A stretch of 64,000 nucleotides of DNA from Entamoeba invadens IP1. Taxonomy: Eukaryota > Evosea > Mastigamoebida > Endamoebidae. This document shows, in pieces, positions 10,364 to 20,696 of this stretch. The DNA is taken from contig NW_004191902.1 in the NCBI RefSeq assembly GCF_000330505.1, forward strand, positions 126,545 through 190,544. Direction: 5' to 3'. The notes beneath the pieces were generated by a model. The model did not search any database. It was not told the origin of the DNA and worked only from the letters and a program-made list of their open reading frames with translations. A program made the translations under genes and the position numbers. Position 1 is the first letter of the stretch. Each line of letters opens with the position of its first letter.

Positions 10364-11569
10364 ATGAATGAGGAGTGGGGATGTTTAATAGGTCTTGGCA
10401 ATCCGTCGATAGCACTGCAAGAGGAAACGACAACAATTGGTCGAGTCCATCAAACATGTCTTAAAACACAAACGCGAATTAGTTCTTCTCATTGTGTGAT
10501 TTCCCATGTGAATCTTCCCGCGTACTCAGTTACTAACATCACCGACACGTCATCCAATGGGACTTTTTTGAACTGCCAGCGCCTCAATAAAAACGTTGAA
10601 ACGACGTTGTCGTCGTTTGATTTTGTACAGTTCTTGGACTCAACACAAAAAGAAGTCCAGCGCTATATCTTTTATGAGAAGAGTGCAGAGAACTCCAAAT
10701 TTCTTAAGAATTACGAATTTGAGAATTACATAGGGGCAGGGTCATTCGGGGTGGTCTATTCAGCACTCAATAAAATAACAAAGGACCTCGTCGCTATTAA
10801 AATCATCTCAAAAAGTAAAGCCGCAGACTCTTTGGAGTTACTAAGACGAGAAAGTGCGACGATGAAGACTATCTGTCACATTCACGTTGTAGCATTCCAT
10901 CAGGAGGTCGAGACTGAAACTCACTTTTTTATAGTGATGGAGTACGTTCCTGGAGTTTCATTAGAAAAAGTGTTTGAGTCCAAATTGAGTGATTTAAAAC
11001 TTTCGGATGATCAAAAAATTCTTTTTCTTCACGATTTTTTTGAATTAATGCGGGACCTCCACGCAAAAAATATCGTCCACAGAGACTTAAAGCCTGAGAA
11101 TATTAAAATAGAAATTGTCAAGCAAAAATACGTCACTTTTAAATTAATGGACTTCGGGTTCGGAAAAGAGGCTGCAGAGTTGACTACTACACTCTGCGGA
11201 ACTCCTATGTATGTCGCAGTCGAAGTCTATACGAATGCAATGACACAAGGCTCACACCCTTATAATGCTAAAAAAGTCGACGTGTGGAGTGCTGGAGTTA
11301 TTGCGTATCAGTTAATAACTGGGAAACACCCTTTCATTAAGTCCGGCGAGTGTGTTAAAGACTTTTTTAATCGTGCAAAACACTCGACTTTTGTGGAGTC
11401 AAACGAATTCAAATTGTTGGACGATAATTTTAAAGAATTGTTCAAAGAAATGTTATGCGCTGACCCAGAAAAAAGACCAACCTTCGAGCAGTGTCTCAAA
11501 CTTACCGTTTTTGGAAGAAAAAGGGAATGTGAAAGAAATGAAAAAAGTCCATTAAAAAAGTGTGAATAA
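10364..11569 (+). CDS. FHA-domain Ser/Thr protein kinase (CHK2/RAD53-like)
   Basis: Predicted phosphopeptide-docking kinase of the CaMK group, the architecture used by DNA-damage checkpoint kinases. The FHA domain spans about residues 8-92 (GR at 26-27, SSH 41-43, SNGTFLN 64-70). The kinase domain is about 118-390: glycine loop GAGSFGVVY, Lys146 in VAIK, catalytic HRDLKPEN from 239, DFG 263-265, and a GTPMY activation segment. The usual APE triad reads AVE (285-287), an unusual but conservative change. There is no long C-terminal extension. Start is the first ATG, downstream of the MITE. Checkpoint role is inferred from architecture only; Entamoeba has several FHA kinases. Confidence 0.88.
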   Translation: MNEEWGCLIGLGNPSIALQEETTTIGRVHQTCLKTQTRISSSHCVISHVNLPAYSVTNITDTSSNGTFLNCQRLNKNVETTLSSFDFVQFLDSTQKEVQRYIFYEKSAENSKFLKNYEFENYIGAGSFGVVYSALNKITKDLVAIKIISKSKAADSLELLRRESATMKTICHIHVVAFHQEVETETHFFIVMEYVPGVSLEKVFESKLSDLKLSDDQKILFLHDFFELMRDLHAKNIVHRDLKPENIKIEIVKQKYVTFKLMDFGFGKEAAELTTTLCGTPMYVAVEVYTNAMTQGSHPYNAKKVDVWSAGVIAYQLITGKHPFIKSGECVKDFFNRAKHSTFVESNEFKLLDDNFKELFKEMLCADPEKRPTFEQCLKLTVFGRKRECERNEKSPLKKCE

Positions 11570-11601
11570 TTAATTAATAATTAATGGTTAATAATTAATT
11601 G

Positions 11602-11726
11602 TTTATAATTTATAATTTATAATTTATAATTTATAATTTATAATTTATAATTTATAATTTATAATTTATAATTTATAATTTATAATTTATAATTTATAAT
11701 TTATAATTTATAATTTATAATTTATT
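11602..11726. repeat. heptamer satellite (TTTATAA)n
   Basis: About 18 near-perfect tandem copies of a 7-base unit in the spacer between the FHA-kinase (ends 11569) and the HAD gene (ends 11969). The spacer is otherwise AT-rich and non-coding. Confidence 0.9.
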
Positions 11727-11968
11727 AGTCAATAATTAATTATTTATAGTTAAAATGTTATTTCAATGGATTTAATTCAAACAGTGTAATATGTTAATAC
11801 TATTAATTAATTAATTGATTAATAGTATATTTATAGTTACATGACTTTTATTTTTCTTATTTTTCTGAAGATTTAAAATGTTAAAAAAGTTCTCACGAAA
11901 TATGAAAATTAAGAGATCAATCTGGACAAAACTACTCATTTGAGTTATAGTTTTAAATTAAAAAAATA

Positions 11969-12598
11969 TTAATTAAAGAAGGCATCAAGGTGATACCGTT
12001 TGAGGTCTTCTTTAAACCTTTCATTATTAGTTATGTTATAGTTAATTGCATTGACGCCAATGTCAAAAGCTTCATTACACACCTTTTCCATGTCTTCTAA
12101 TAAAAGGATTTGAGATGGGATTTCATGAACTGTATCGACCATAATCTGCACAAAGCCCCCATCTCCTTTTGTTCTTCCATAGTCAAAACTGAAAATCTCT
12201 ATGTCAAATAAAGTTTTGAGTTGTGGATATTTATTATATAAATATTGAACTCGCTTCTCAATGTTACCAGAGAAAGCTACAATTTTCATATTTTGCTCTT
12301 CTTTGGCTTTCTTTAAAAAAGTGAACATCTTTTCGTTTAGAACGTAACAATGAAACCATTGTTCTATAATATAACTATAATTGTAAGAATTATTTATACA
12401 CACGTCTTGACACTCTCTTTCATAAAGATCCCAACTCGTTTTGTTGCGACGAACATTGAGTGTGTTCACTTTTTCTTTTAAAAGATCTTGTATTATCGTT
12501 TTGTTATATCCTTCTTTGTTCAGTTGTTCAATGGCTCTTCGACTTCCATTCGAAAATAATACACCACCAAAATCAACAACAAGAGTTGTTATTGTCAT
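11969..12598 (-). CDS. HAD-superfamily phosphatase, YihX/epoxide-hydrolase-N-like
   Basis: Small cytosolic hydrolase (209 residues). HAD motif I is DFGGVLF near residues 9-15, where the second Asp of the usual DxD is Gly; this DxGGV form is typical of the YihX and soluble epoxide hydrolase N-terminal group. Motif II is likely AFSGN near 108, motif III Lys lies about 142-145 in GRTKGDGG, and motif IV is LLLEDMEK near 165. A helical cap lies between motifs I and II. Substrate cannot be told from sequence; sugar phosphates are acted on by relatives. Not linked to its neighbours; it converges on the kinase gene. Confidence 0.75.
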   Translation of the reverse strand: MTITTLVVDFGGVLFSNGSRRAIEQLNKEGYNKTIIQDLLKEKVNTLNVRRNKTSWDLYERECQDVCINNSYNYSYIIEQWFHCYVLNEKMFTFLKKAKEEQNMKIVAFSGNIEKRVQYLYNKYPQLKTLFDIEIFSFDYGRTKGDGGFVQIMVDTVHEIPSQILLLEDMEKVCNEAFDIGVNAINYNITNNERFKEDLKRYHLDAFFN

Positions 12599-13104
12599 TA
12601 CTTTAAATTAAATTAAATTTTTTTATTATTGTTTATAAATTAATTATTAATGGTTTTAAAATAATTTCATTAATTATTATAATTATTATAATAATTTTAA
12701 ATATATTAAAGTTTGTTAAAATTATGTTATAATGTAATTACTAGTTATTAATTATTTATAAGAAAAGATAATTATAATTGTAATAATAAATTGTTATTTA
12801 CTTTTTTATATGAAATTTATAACAGACAGATTACTATTATTTTTAAATAGTAAAATATATAACAAATTACTAGTTTAATAATAATAAAAAAAAGTGTAAT
12901 ATTTAATAATTAAATTATAATAATTATTGTCATGAAATAATAATTTCAATACTAGCAATTTGTTCATTTCAAAACACTAAACACCGTGTTTTTAACACTA
13001 CAAAGTATTTTTTAGGTGAACTATTTGTAATTAATGGTTTTTAATATAACTCTCCAATTAAAACAAGGAAAAACACAAATTCCTCCCAACTGAAAAACAA
13101 AAAA
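12599..13104. other. AT-rich divergent spacer
   Basis: Promoter space shared by the HAD gene (minus) and the ankyrin gene (plus). Only TA-rich runs; no frame or repeat of note. Confidence 0.5.
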
Positions 13105-15027
13105 ATGAGTCAAGAGAAAGAAACTCTTCGAAAAATCCGTGTTGAAGTTCTCAAGGCGATGGATATGTTTTCCGTCGACAACACGCCTGGAGAGGCTTAT
13201 TTGACAATGAGTGTCGGGAAGAACTCGAAAAAGATGAAACTTCCTCGTTTTACTATAAATATGGTTTTAAAACCTATAACAAATACCGTTTTATTTAATG
13301 GAGTAGAGAATGATGTTCGGACCTTAGACATTGAATTTCAGAATAAAGAACGGAATAAACCGATTAAGACTTATACCGCTATGATCCCCTTCACTGATTT
13401 AGTCTATGACAAACAATACAAATATGAGATCAAATTAAATCGAGTTGAGATCTCCGAGGAGATTGACAAGATAGTGACAAGTGACAAAGAGAGAGAAAAA
13501 GAGAAAGAAAATGACAGAAATTTACAATCTCAATACACTGACGGAATATACCCTACACTTACGCTACTTTTTTACCTGTTCCAAGAAACAGAAAAAGACT
13601 CGGAAAAGGTCTTAAGTAAAGAGGAATACCCCCTCATCGGTGCCGTCCAACGAAAAAGTCTTTATTTAGTCCTTTCTTGTGTCGAAAATGGGAAGTACTT
13701 TGTCAACCAAAAAGATCAACTTGGCAACACCGCGATGCACATCGCGGCTTCCGTACACAACGAAAACATCATACTGTCCTTATTAAATAATAGTCGCGTC
13801 GACGTCACGTTGTGTAACACGGACTTAAACACTCCTCTCCACTTGTTCTGCGCCTTCTTCCCAAACCCAAACTGCGCCGAAGCCTTTCACCTCTTCCTTC
13901 GACGAGGCGCCGACTTGAACGCGCGGAATAAGACCGGCGAAACCCCGTTACATCGCGCCGTTCAGAACCACAACATCCCACTGTTACTTGTCGAGTTGTT
14001 ATTAAAGAACGGCGCAAACATCGACGCGAAGACGCAGACGGGGATGACGGCTTTACACTGGGCGACGTACAACTATCAAGTCGATTTGTTGTCGCTGCTC
14101 TTGTTATACGGCGCCAACGTCCACGCGGAGAACAAAAATCGCGAGACGCCGCTGTCGATCTGCGAGACGAAGATCATGGGAACGCCATTCTCGCGCATGT
14201 TCTTCTATATCAGAGACTTAATGAAGTACTTACAAACGATTGGCGCAGAGTCTAACTCCATTCGTATTCTTGTGATGAAGAAAATGTTCAAGTGGAAGCT
14301 CAGTAAACTGACGCCGCGTCTGTTGTTCCAAATGGGGATCACCGAGAACTCGGAGCAAATGAAGTTGAGTAAAAACTTCAAGACGTTGAAGGAGATGGAC
14401 CCCGAGAAAGAGATGGTTGAAAACTTCGTGAAGACAAAGACGGGGGACGTCAACATGATGACTGTCGAACAGAAGATTAAAGTGATGAACGACTTAATAG
14501 TCCTGAAAGAAGCAAAAGACTCGAGCGTGTATAACACAGTTGTTGAATCGTTGAAACATGAAGAGCCGTTGAGTGTATTACAACTCCTCATCTCTGACGA
14601 GTTTGTTGGGTTCTTAAAGAGCGGAGAGAAGCTCGACGAAGTCAAGAGTAATTTGATCGACTTAGTCGTCGGATTACTCGGGACTGTCGCCGAGGAGAAG
14701 AAAGAGACGGCAGTACAACTGCTGACCAGTCAAAAAGAGAGTGTTGGGATGTTGCACATCTGTGCCAAGACCATGAACGTTTTACCATTAAAGTCGTACT
14801 TCATCTCAAAATTCGAGCAATTCCTCAAACTCAAAGATGAGGCTAAAAACGTGTTATGTGAAGCGATTAAAATCCTCAAAGACGATTACTTCGGGATGAA
14901 AGAAGTGTTAGAGAAAAACAGAGAAGTCATCGATTCACTAAAAGACGTGATTCCTGAAGAAGTCACTACTATCGACAATTTACTTGAGTTTGTTCTCCTT
15001 TTCTTGCATTTTATAAGAATACTTTGA
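13105..15027 (+). CDS. C2-like plus ankyrin-repeat protein
   Basis: 640-residue scaffold-type protein. Residues about 8-115 are beta-rich with a C2-like pattern (RKIRVEVLKAMDMF at the start and a later YEIKLNRVEI strand). Ankyrin repeats occupy about 170-365; clear units include GNTAMHIAAS, LNTPLHLFC, GETPLHRAVQ and GMTALHWATY. The C-terminal 260 residues are helical, charged and unrecognised. The ankyrin-coding stretch (about 13.75-14.2 kb) is visibly richer in G and C than its surroundings, with many CG dinucleotides, which may be codon choice. Start is the ATG just after an A-rich leader. Partner proteins cannot be inferred. Confidence 0.8.
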   Translation: MSQEKETLRKIRVEVLKAMDMFSVDNTPGEAYLTMSVGKNSKKMKLPRFTINMVLKPITNTVLFNGVENDVRTLDIEFQNKERNKPIKTYTAMIPFTDLVYDKQYKYEIKLNRVEISEEIDKIVTSDKEREKEKENDRNLQSQYTDGIYPTLTLLFYLFQETEKDSEKVLSKEEYPLIGAVQRKSLYLVLSCVENGKYFVNQKDQLGNTAMHIAASVHNENIILSLLNNSRVDVTLCNTDLNTPLHLFCAFFPNPNCAEAFHLFLRRGADLNARNKTGETPLHRAVQNHNIPLLLVELLLKNGANIDAKTQTGMTALHWATYNYQVDLLSLLLLYGANVHAENKNRETPLSICETKIMGTPFSRMFFYIRDLMKYLQTIGAESNSIRILVMKKMFKWKLSKLTPRLLFQMGITENSEQMKLSKNFKTLKEMDPEKEMVENFVKTKTGDVNMMTVEQKIKVMNDLIVLKEAKDSSVYNTVVESLKHEEPLSVLQLLISDEFVGFLKSGEKLDEVKSNLIDLVVGLLGTVAEEKKETAVQLLTSQKESVGMLHICAKTMNVLPLKSYFISKFEQFLKLKDEAKNVLCEAIKILKDDYFGMKEVLEKNREVIDSLKDVIPEEVTTIDNLLEFVLLFLHFIRIL

Positions 15028-15187
15028 GTTGTCGTCTTTTACATAGCTTTATAAAGAAAATTGAATAATCTTCCTCAAAAGCACTCTCACGTCTTAGGCA
15101 GATTCATTAAGATTTCGTATTTTATTTAGTCGCACTGTGTCTGTTGTGGTTGGAGTGACTCGAGACGCGAAATAAACGTAAAAGTGA

Positions 15188-15847
15188 TTATAAGTCGTCG
15201 TTTTCCTTGATGATTTTCTTTGCCTTTTCGATGAGTCTGAGTGCTTTCTTTGCGTTGTGTGTTTCCTTATTGACATCGATGAGGATCTCTCGTGGAACAC
15301 ATTTTTTAGTGTGGGCGGGACATAAAATTCTTTCCACTCCATTGTCACGTAACACGTTGAACTTTTGCTTTGGTTGTTGGTAGACGTACTTCTTCGGGAC
15401 GAACTTGCACCGATTCAACGTGACTTTCCTCGTCTTTTTGATGTCACACGTCTTCATTGGTTTTTCCTTTGAAACATGTGGAGTTGTGACATTAGTTGCG
15501 TTGAGTTGACTTTGAATGACGGGCTTCTCCAGTGTTTCAAAGGAACACCTCTTGAAGACTTTTTGATACGACACCTTGTGACGGGGTAATGAGTCGATGT
15601 TGTGATCGACAAGTGCTTGAATGGACCTCCTCTCGTGCTTGGTGAGTAATCGCAATGCGTCTTCGACTATTCGGTGACTGTTCTTCTTCTTCTTTAAAAC
15701 GATTTGCTCCGCTCGTTCCTTCTTTTCAAGTTCGCGAAGGTCTTTTTGTCGAATCTTCTCCGCTTGGTCTTTTCGAGTCAATATGTTGAGATCAGCTTCG
15801 ACTATAAACACCACGATGAGCAATACTACTATCCGGCTCGCTCGCAT
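15188..15847 (-). CDS. small secreted basic protein, unknown function
   Basis: 219 residues beginning with a hydrophobic signal peptide (about 5-18, IVVLLIVVFIVEA), then a long Lys/Arg-rich helical segment (KKERAEQIVLKKKK) and a second half with scattered cysteines (about six). One or two N-glycosylation sequons (NAT, NVT) are visible, consistent with the secretory route. It contains no recognised domain. It converges with the ankyrin gene (160 bp apart). The protein could be a granule or cyst-wall-associated protein, but nothing in the sequence shows this. Confidence 0.65.
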   Translation of the reverse strand: MRASRIVVLLIVVFIVEADLNILTRKDQAEKIRQKDLRELEKKERAEQIVLKKKKNSHRIVEDALRLLTKHERRSIQALVDHNIDSLPRHKVSYQKVFKRCSFETLEKPVIQSQLNATNVTTPHVSKEKPMKTCDIKKTRKVTLNRCKFVPKKYVYQQPKQKFNVLRDNGVERILCPAHTKKCVPREILIDVNKETHNAKKALRLIEKAKKIIKENDDL

Positions 15848-16038
15848 TTGTTGTATAATATGGTCTTAATGAGTTGATTTTTATGTGTTCCTTTGAGATC
15901 TTCAAATAGTTAAAATTTATTGTTTTTTTCTTATTTCGTCTAGTTTATGAAAAAGAGTCATTATAGAACTATATTGAAATTACCAATTTTACTAGACCTC
16001 CAAACCAATAAATTATAGTAAAACTACGTACACGAAAA

Positions 16039-17014
16039 CTATACTTTGAACCACTGTTTGTCCTTGTCGACGACCAAATTTCCATCTTCGTCGGCTTTGA
16101 CGAATTTGGTTGAGTGGGCCTTTCTCATGTGTTGTTGAAGAGCACGTTTTAAGACTGGGACACCGCAGAGCTCGCATTCAACAGTTTCCTCTTTATAGTC
16201 TTCTTCAGACATCTTATGGACGACTTTCAAGTGATCCAAAAAGAGTTCGAATCTATCAAAGGAACAGTAACAGTTATCAAAGCCACACATGTACTCACTC
16301 TTCTGATGTTGAGCTGCGCAATGCTTATATAAGAAACTTGGGTACTCGAATGCCATAGGACATCCATCATATGGACAACAAAAGGCGGGCTTTCCCCACC
16401 CACTTGTGACGTCTTTATGACACGTTTTAACGTGTTCGATTAAATCAGTTTTTAAAAAGAACTTCATAGAACAGCCTTTCTTCGTACATTGAAAACTCTC
16501 TGCTGTTTTGTGACTTTTAAGATGAATTTGAAGATATGAATTCGTCGTAAAAGAACGCCCACATGACTCGATAGGACATTGATAGTTCTTCACACCACTG
16601 TGCGTGGATTGATGACGACGTACTTCAGAGGCTGTCCGAAACTTCTTCCCACATTCAAGACACTCGTGCTTCTTGGAATTAGGATCGTGCTTCCGAAAGA
16701 TGGGAGACATACGCACCATTCGTGTTACAAATATGACCACAAACGTCACAAACATATTTCTTCGGCGATTTTTGAGTTTTGTGCGATTTTGGAGTTTTGC
16801 GAACTGTTTTTTTCGGTTGTGTCGGAATAGAGGGAACGACTTGCTCATTTTTTGTGTCGTCTTGCGATAAAGTCAATTTCTTCTGGTTGGAAGTTTTAAC
16901 ACTCATGTCCAGATCTTCGGGAGGAATGGAATGGATCGGCTTCGAAGAAACAGATAACTCAAAGTAATCTAATTCGTGATGGGATGGAACGGAACGAACT
17001 TTAGTTTTGCTCAT
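16039..17014 (-). CDS. C2H2 zinc-finger protein (TFIIIA-like), split by a +1 frameshift
   Basis: Nucleic-acid-binding protein with about seven C2H2 fingers, resembling TFIIIA in spacing. The first frame starts at the ATG at 17014, covers a Lys/Ser/Pro-rich N-terminus and CDVCGHICNTNGAYVSH, and stops at about 16679. The second frame supplies RKH, completing the first finger, then fingers ECLECGKKF, YQCPIESCG, FQCTKKGC, FCCPYDGC, YMCGFDNC and ECELCGVP. The switch needs one base to be skipped at 16694-16699, where the mRNA reads CAU CUU UCG G. With that skip the protein is 324 residues without another break. Either a sequence error or +1 frameshifting at CUU-U would explain it. TFIIIA assignment is tentative; finger count is lower than the usual nine. 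Confidence 0.7.
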
Positions 17015-17819
17015 TCAATATAATGAGAACAACAGCTTGTGATTTTTTTTTTCAGGTTTCATAAGTTGAGGTCTTAATAATAAAAAGTGTAAGAAAATAC
17101 TATACTCATTTTGATGTAAGATTGGTTGGTCTTTTATGTCGGTTTTTATCGGAATGACATGTTGCAAGTTGAATATTAAATATAGAATGATTAATAATAA
17201 TAATTTTATTTTTACCGATAAAAACATTCAAATTGTATTTTTAAATATAAACCCTATCCCATTTTTTTATTATTTTTTTGTGTATTTTTTTAATAATTAT
17301 ATTGTTATTATTAATATTATTAATATATATAATAATATATTATAAAATATATTTATATTATTAACTATACAATAATACTAATATAATTAATAATTGAAAT
17401 ATAAAACATTTCTAAACCATCAGAGACAATAATATTTTTAAACAGAAAAGTAACAAGACTTTGAGATTTCCAAAAAAGTCAGTATAACAGAAGATATTAT
17501 TATAAACCAAAACAACAAGTTAGTTATATCATTATTATTAATTATAAAAATTGGTTTAAAAAAATAATGAAAACGGCAATTTCGGCTTTTTTGAACCAAA
17601 ACAAATAGTTCAAATTCTATAGAACTCCGCTCTTCTTTTTGTTTCTTTAAATTAAATGAATATTTCTTGACTTATTTATTTCGATACATCCCACTCATTT
17701 CCCGTTTAACGTAGTATTTAATCAATTGTAATAATTGCTTTAAAAAGAATTCGATATTTTATACTTTAAAAAAACACTAAACAATCACCAAAGAACTTAA
17801 AAACAACTCTTTGTTTGAA
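17015..17819. other. AT-rich divergent spacer
   Basis: Upstream of the zinc-finger gene (minus) and ZIP gene (plus). It has poly-T tracts and TTATTA runs near 17.27-17.35 kb. A 70-codon minus-strand frame here is Leu/Ile/Lys-rich and not convincing. Confidence 0.5.
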
Positions 17820-18863
17820 ATGGACTTTCAGTGGGACTTATTTGGCTATACCCTTGCCGTCTTTTTCATATCAATAATCGGTGGAACAGTTCCCTTTTTA
17901 ATTCGCCTCATCAAGAACAAATCGATAGGTATTCGGATCATCAACATAGCTTCCGTTTCCGCAAGTGGGTTATTTTTAGGTGGTGGAATTTATCACATGT
18001 TAGCCGAAGGTTTAGAGATGATGGATGAGTCGGGGTATTCCTTTGGTGGTTATCAACTTGGGTGGACCTTATTTGGTCTTACTTTCTTCTTCATCTTTTT
18101 CATTGATCGAGTGATTGTCCCCCACCACCACTCCAGTTTTGAAGAGATTTCATCTGACGGCTCAGACGATGCCACAAACCCTAAAAACGAAGTTTTTGAT
18201 GATCACACCAATTTACTTATAGGTGACCAGCCCAACGTTGCAAACTCCGATATTGAAGACATCGAGGGTTTCCAAAATTCGAATACAAAATTTGGATCAA
18301 AGGAAAGTAGTGAAGAAAAGAGTCACCACCACCATCATCATCACCACCATCACCACGAAGGTGACGAGAAAGCAACGAAATATCAAGAATGGGTGGGGAT
18401 CATAGTATTAGTCAGTGCACTTTCCGTTCACTCATTTTTAGAAGGACTTGGGCTTGGGTCTACAAACGACTATTTGATGGTGTTCATAGCGATTGCCGCG
18501 CATAAATGGGCGGACTCTGGTCTGACGATATTATATCTTATGAAGAAGTTGAATGGGTGGATTGCGTTGGTTGCGATCTTATTCATCTTCTCGTGCTTCA
18601 CACCACTGGGAACTTTAGTCGGCTATTTTGTCATCACAAGTTTGGAGGATGAAAGTGTGTCACTGCTTGTCCAGGGCATTTTCTGCTGTGTTGCGGCGGG
18701 AAGTTTCTTCTTTGTTGCGATTGTCGAAATCTTGAGTGAAGGGTTTGAGGGGGAAAGTAATCAATACACTTTGGACAAATACCTCAAATTTGGATTGGCC
18801 GTCGTGTTTTATATTTTTATGTCACTCACCACGTTGTTGGAACCAGAGGAAGGCTCGGAGTGA
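17820..18863 (+). CDS. ZIP-family zinc/iron transporter
   Basis: Membrane transporter importing Zn2+ or Fe2+ into the cytosol (SLC39 family). About eight hydrophobic segments are visible, three before and five after a long cytoplasmic loop. That loop is acidic then has a run of about eleven histidines (near 173-184), the typical metal-sensing region. The signature helix IV carries HSFLEGLGLG and helix V HKWADSGL, supplying the metal-site His, Glu and Asp residues. 347 residues is normal for the family. I use the ATG at 17820; the frame is open slightly upstream only through a TTG. Located at plasma membrane or a vesicle; sequence does not say which. Confidence 0.92.
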   Translation: MDFQWDLFGYTLAVFFISIIGGTVPFLIRLIKNKSIGIRIINIASVSASGLFLGGGIYHMLAEGLEMMDESGYSFGGYQLGWTLFGLTFFFIFFIDRVIVPHHHSSFEEISSDGSDDATNPKNEVFDDHTNLLIGDQPNVANSDIEDIEGFQNSNTKFGSKESSEEKSHHHHHHHHHHHEGDEKATKYQEWVGIIVLVSALSVHSFLEGLGLGSTNDYLMVFIAIAAHKWADSGLTILYLMKKLNGWIALVAILFIFSCFTPLGTLVGYFVITSLEDESVSLLVQGIFCCVAAGSFFFVAIVEILSEGFEGESNQYTLDKYLKFGLAVVFYIFMSLTTLLEPEEGSE

Positions 18864-18984
18864 TTCAATTAATTTAATAATACTTAAAGTCAATTATGTG
18901 GTATTCAACTAAAGACTTTTTTATTGGCAGTTTCATATTTTAATTCCTACTATTTGTTATACACCTTGAAGTTGGTTGATGAAC

Positions 18985-19278
18985 TCATTGAATTGTGTTG
19001 GTGAAGTCTTTTTTGATAATTTTTATATAAAGGAAACGACAAATAATTCTTCTGTAGAAAAAAAGAACACAAATAACACACAAAACCAAGTAGATTTGAC
19101 TGATTTCAAAATAAGTCTTTGAATCAAATAATTTTTTCGTTGCTTTCATAATAAAAGTTGTTATTGAGTATCTTTTGCCTTCATTTTTATCAAATGTTAT
19201 ACAGTGTATTCTATACATTGAATTATAAAAACTATGTAAAATATCAATCAGATTCCTGTTATAGACAGACTCATGCAT
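18985..19278 (-). CDS. possible small single-pass membrane protein
   Basis: 97 codons from an ATG at 19278. The protein is polar, with one strongly hydrophobic stretch near 62-76 (IYLVLCVICVLFFY) followed by a basic tail, the layout of a tail-anchored or type II membrane protein. No family is recognised and codon composition is close to that of the spacer, so it may be chance. Confidence 0.3.
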   Translation of the reverse strand: MHESVYNRNLIDILHSFYNSMYRIHCITFDKNEGKRYSITTFIMKATKKLFDSKTYFEISQIYLVLCVICVLFFYRRIICRFLYIKIIKKDFTNTIQ

Positions 19279-19586
19279 TACAACTGATTGTATCGTAAAC
19301 AGGTATCTAAATCTCTTTATTTTTATACTTCCTCTATCGTTTGCTATTAAAAATTGTGATAATAAAATGTATTATAACCAATGGTACATGATTCAATATA
19401 TAAAACTGTTAATTCCAAATTCAACAACAAAAAAACACAACAAAATTCTTTGAACTTTCGCTATTTTGCGCACACACGCATATGCTTTTATCGTTTTTTT
19501 ATCTATTTTTGTTTGGGTTTTCCATTTATTTATCATGTTCCCAACAACGCTGAGAATGATTACTTAATAATTTCTTAATAGTTCTC

Positions 19587-20059
19587 TTGGAGTACATTAC
19601 CCCTTTATTTTTATTCGCAGATTTTCAAATCATTTCTATAAATACGGTGCCACTTTTGGCAAATCGTATCATTTTCCAACAATTTGTAGATCGTGTTTTG
19701 CAGATGTTTTTTATTTTACATTTATTTATAACATTTTTATCATTGAAAATTAGTTGCTACACTTTTATGAAAAAACAACAAGGAAGTAACAGTTTACTTC
19801 ACCACACTCTGAAATTGCCCCCAAAACAATTGAATTTACAAAAATGGTTTTATGGTAATAACTGTCTTCAAAAAGCAAATATAATGGCGGAATAACAAAG
19901 GAATATCTTTTCGATGGTATAAAAAGGCTCCGCACGCCGCAAAAGAAAAAGAAAAAAAAAGTAGAGCATTTTCAAGGGGAGAAAAGCGAAAAAGAAATAG
20001 TAAAAGACGTAGAAATAGAATTGCAAAGAAGAAGACATTGGAAAAGGCTTTATAAAAAA
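19587..20059 (+). other. coding-like fragments, probable gene remnant
   Basis: The frame 19587-19895 has no ATG near its start. It holds hydrophobic segments, then a polar stretch ending LQKWFYGNNCLQ. Shortly after its stop, another frame runs to about 20057 with a very basic sequence (SRGEKRKRNSKRRRNRIAKKK). Both look less random than the spacer, but neither has an initiator or a splice signal. They may be exons or a decayed gene. No homology recognised. Confidence 0.25.
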
Positions 20060-20416
20060 GTCCATCTTATGTTTTTGGAATGACAGTTTAATTGTTTCTT
20101 TTTCACACATTTCTGCGCTACCAGTCGGGAAGGGTTTGGACATTTTTTGGCGTTAAACCCTGTTGATTTGAAAAACTTCTTGCAAATAATCAATCTTCAA
20201 GATTATAAAGTTCATGATACAATAATAATAGTACTTATACTATACCGAATAGTACTATAATTCAAGATGTTAAAATATAAACAAGTTAATAGAATACCAA
20301 TAATACAAGAAATGAAAAAATGCTACAAATTATTAAGAAAATAATTTCAAATCAAGACGATCCTTTTTTCTGTTAATTATTGCCAACTTTGAAAATGCCA
20401 AATATACACCCATTGC

Positions 20417-20584
20417 ATGACGGGAGATTCCTCAATAAAAGCATACGATCACGTTAATTCTAATATCTCCACGTCAGTCATTTGTGTGTTTAATCAACAA
20501 GAAAAAAAGAAAACTAAGAAAAGACAAGAGGTGTATGCGATATTTGTCCCAAAAAAAAGAGTAAAGAAAAGAAACGAACATTAG
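20417..20584 (+). CDS. possible 55-residue basic protein
   Basis: ATG at 20417, stop at 20584. The first half is mixed (MTGDSSIKAYDHV), the second Lys/Arg-rich (QQEKKKTKKRQEV, then PKKRVKKRNEH), resembling a nuclear localisation-type tail. The next gene begins 112 bp downstream on the same strand, and no intron signal joins them. Unknown; weak. Confidence 0.25.
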   Translation: MTGDSSIKAYDHVNSNISTSVICVFNQQEKKKTKKRQEVYAIFVPKKRVKKRNEH

Positions 20585-20696
20585 AAAATAAAAATTAGAA
20601 TTGGCCTCACACACTTTTATAAAAATAAGAAATTCAAATCAGAGACTTGATCTTATAAACTGCTCAACTATCTGCCTTTACATTCATTCATTCTTT

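Larger units (their letters stand above)
18864..20696. other. spacer with coding-like fragments but no clear gene
   Basis: 1.8 kb between the ZIP and Myb-like genes. It holds several partial frames described separately (18985-19278, 19587-20059, 20417-20584). None has a recognisable domain, and no set of GTTTGT/TAG introns joins them convincingly. Possibly a decayed gene. Confidence 0.4.

Noticed and set aside
17015..17227. 70-codon frame upstream of the zinc-finger gene
   Set aside because: Leu/Ile/Lys-rich composition of AT spacer, lies in promoter space, no conserved pattern.
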